Part shown: positions 62,940 to 64,000 of the stretch, piece after piece
Layout of the letters: the number at the start of each line of letters is the position of its first letter
Position numbering within the stretch: the stretch's first letter is position 1
Source: Hyunsoonleella flava
GTDB lineage: Bacteria; Bacteroidota; Bacteroidia; Flavobacteriales; Flavobacteriaceae
Direction of reading: 5' to 3'
NCBI RefSeq assembly: GCF_004310325.1
Contig: NZ_SIRT01000007.1
Span: forward strand, 62,001 to 126,000
DNA: 64,000 nt
The notes under the pieces: generated by a model
What the model saw: the letters and a program-made list of their open reading frames with translations, nothing else
Told to the model about the DNA's origin: nothing
Database searches by the model: none
Made by a program: the position numbers and the translations under genes

Positions 62940-64000
62940 ATGGCTTTAGATTCAAAAGTACCAGAAGGTCCAATTCAAGATAAGTGGACAGATTATAAAA
63001 ATAAAATCAACCTCGTTAATCCAGCGAATAAACGCCATATTGACGTAATTGTAGTCGGTACTGGTTTAGCAGGAGGTTCTGCAGCGGCAACGTTAGCGGA
63101 ATTAGGTTATAACGTAAAAGCTTTTGCATATCAAGATTCTCCACGTCGTGCACACTCCATTGCAGCACAAGGTGGAATTAATGCAGCAAAGAATTACCAA
63201 GGCGATGGGGATTCTACATATAGATTGTTTTATGATACTGTAAAAGGAGGTGATTATCGTTCTAGAGAAGCCAATGTGTATCGTTTAGCTGAGGTGTCTG
63301 CGAATATTATAGATCAATGTGTTGCGCAAGGTGTACCTTTTGCACGTGATTATGGTGGATTACTTGATAACCGTTCCTTTGGTGGTGTACTTGTTTCAAG
63401 AACGTTCTATGCTAAAGGACAAACAGGTCAGCAATTATTGTTAGGAGCTTATTCTGCAATGAACCGTCAGATTGCTCGTGGCAAGATTGAGATGTTCAAC
63501 CGTCACGAAATGTTAGATGTTGTTATTATTGATGGAAAAGCTAGAGGTATTATAGCAAGAAACTTAATAACTGGAGAAATTGAGCGTCATTCAGCCCATG
63601 CCGTGGTTGTTGGTACTGGGGGCTATGGTAATGTGTATTTCTTATCAACCAATGCTATGGGAAGTAATGTTACTGCAGCATGGAAAATTCATAAAAAAGG
63701 CGCGTATTTCGCTAACCCTTGTTACACACAAATACACCCAACATGCATTCCACGTTCAGGCGATTATCAATCGAAATTAACTTTGATGTCCGAATCGTTG
63801 CGTAATGACGGGCGTATCTGGGTACCGGCTAAATTAGAAGATGCTCAAGCGATTAGAGAAGGAAAGAAGAAACCAACGGATTTATCTGAAGAAGAAAGAG
63901 ATTACTACTTAGAACGTCGTTATCCAGCATTTGGAAACCTAGTACCTCGTGATGTAGCTTCTAGAGCAGCTAAAGAACGTTGCGATGCTGGTTTTGGAGT
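62940..64000 (+). CDS. sdhA: Succinate dehydrogenase flavoprotein subunit, 3' end outside window
   Basis: The catalytic FAD subunit of complex II. 353 codons are visible from ATG 62940 and the frame is open at the window end. The dinucleotide-binding [19 protein letters not shown] (about residues 38-56), the flavinylation histidine H72 in [12 protein letters not shown], the substrate region [13 protein letters not shown] and [18 protein letters not shown] are seen. The type is that of the B-class (Wolinella-like) succinate dehydrogenase/fumarate reductase. It follows sdhC by 12 nt. Confidence 0.95.
   Translation, partial: MALDSKVPEGPIQDKWTDYKNKINLVNPANKRHIDVIVVGTGLAGGSAAATLAELGYNVKAFAYQDSPRRAHSIAAQGGINAAKNYQGDGDSTYRLFYDTVKGGDYRSREANVYRLAEVSANIIDQCVAQGVPFARDYGGLLDNRSFGGVLVSRTFYAKGQTGQQLLLGAYSAMNRQIARGKIEMFNRHEMLDVVIIDGKARGIIARNLITGEIERHSAHAVVVGTGGYGNVYFLSTNAMGSNVTAAWKIHKKGAYFANPCYTQIHPTCIPRSGDYQSKLTLMSESLRNDGRIWVPAKLEDAQAIREGKKKPTDLSEEERDYYLERRYPAFGNLVPRDVASRAAKERCDAGFG

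Overview
The window looks like chromosomal DNA of a marine-type member of the Flavobacteriaceae (Bacteroidota). The evidence is the AT-rich coding sequence, the TAnnTTTG-type promoter boxes, type IX secretion (T9SS) C-terminal sorting domains, SusC-like TonB-dependent receptors with carboxypeptidase-like N-termini, many Bacteroidota-type lipoproteins, and families largely confined to this phylum (DUF2480, DUF3078, DUF5689, choice-of-anchor B). I see no rRNA, tRNA, CRISPR array, transposase or phage genes. Both ends cut genes: a T9SS cargo protein on the left and sdhA on the right.

Layout. 1-9 kb: end of a modular T9SS protein with a sharp GC change inside the gene, then ileS, a DksA-like protein, lspA, and a leftward group (5-formyl-THF cyclo-ligase, an AstE/AspA-like zinc hydrolase, a RimK-like ligase). 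9-14 kb: uvrC, an orphan barstar-like protein and a surface patatin. 14-22 kb: aromatic amino-acid catabolism (homogentisate dioxygenase, 4-hydroxyphenylpyruvate dioxygenase, tryptophan 2,3-dioxygenase), interleaved with a DUF3108 protein, an M23 peptidase and pgi. 22-35 kb: an outer-membrane region with two related TonB-dependent receptors, each followed by a lipoprotein (one with internal repeats, one DUF5689/OB-fold-like), an endonuclease I lipoprotein and two paralogous endonuclease/exonuclease/phosphatase proteins. I infer extracellular nucleic-acid or phosphoester use. 35-37 kb: hflX and a DUF3078 protein. 37-47.5 kb: a leftward SUF iron-sulfur assembly cluster (sufA-like, sufB, sufC, sufD, sufS, sufE, DUF59), interrupted by two envelope lipoprotein-type genes and an M43 metalloprotease. 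48-53 kb: a tight four-gene leftward operon of predicted lipoproteins: choice-of-anchor B protein, seven-repeat propeller protein, MbnP-like protein and a MauG/MbnH-like di-haem enzyme. 53-64 kb: thiL, two tandem small zinc-ribbon paralogues, an alpha/beta hydrolase, brnQ, an ACT-domain protein divergent from aspartate kinase, aminopeptidase P, a T9SS-exported metzincin, and the start of the succinate dehydrogenase operon.

The strongest candidate for an under-described system is the MbnH/MbnP operon at 48.2-52.7 kb. All four products appear to be lipoproteins. The haem enzyme has Tyr302 where bacterial cytochrome c peroxidases have the axial Met, which suggests tryptophan-to-kynurenine modification of the MbnP partner for copper binding, in an organism with no visible methanobactin genes. 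Other points are a dispersed structured intergenic repeat (three clear copies plus one probable relative), an M23 peptidase whose zinc-ligand His appears replaced by Cys, and an NlpE_C-like lipoprotein inside the suf operon. All functional calls rest on reading motifs by eye; no database search was run.
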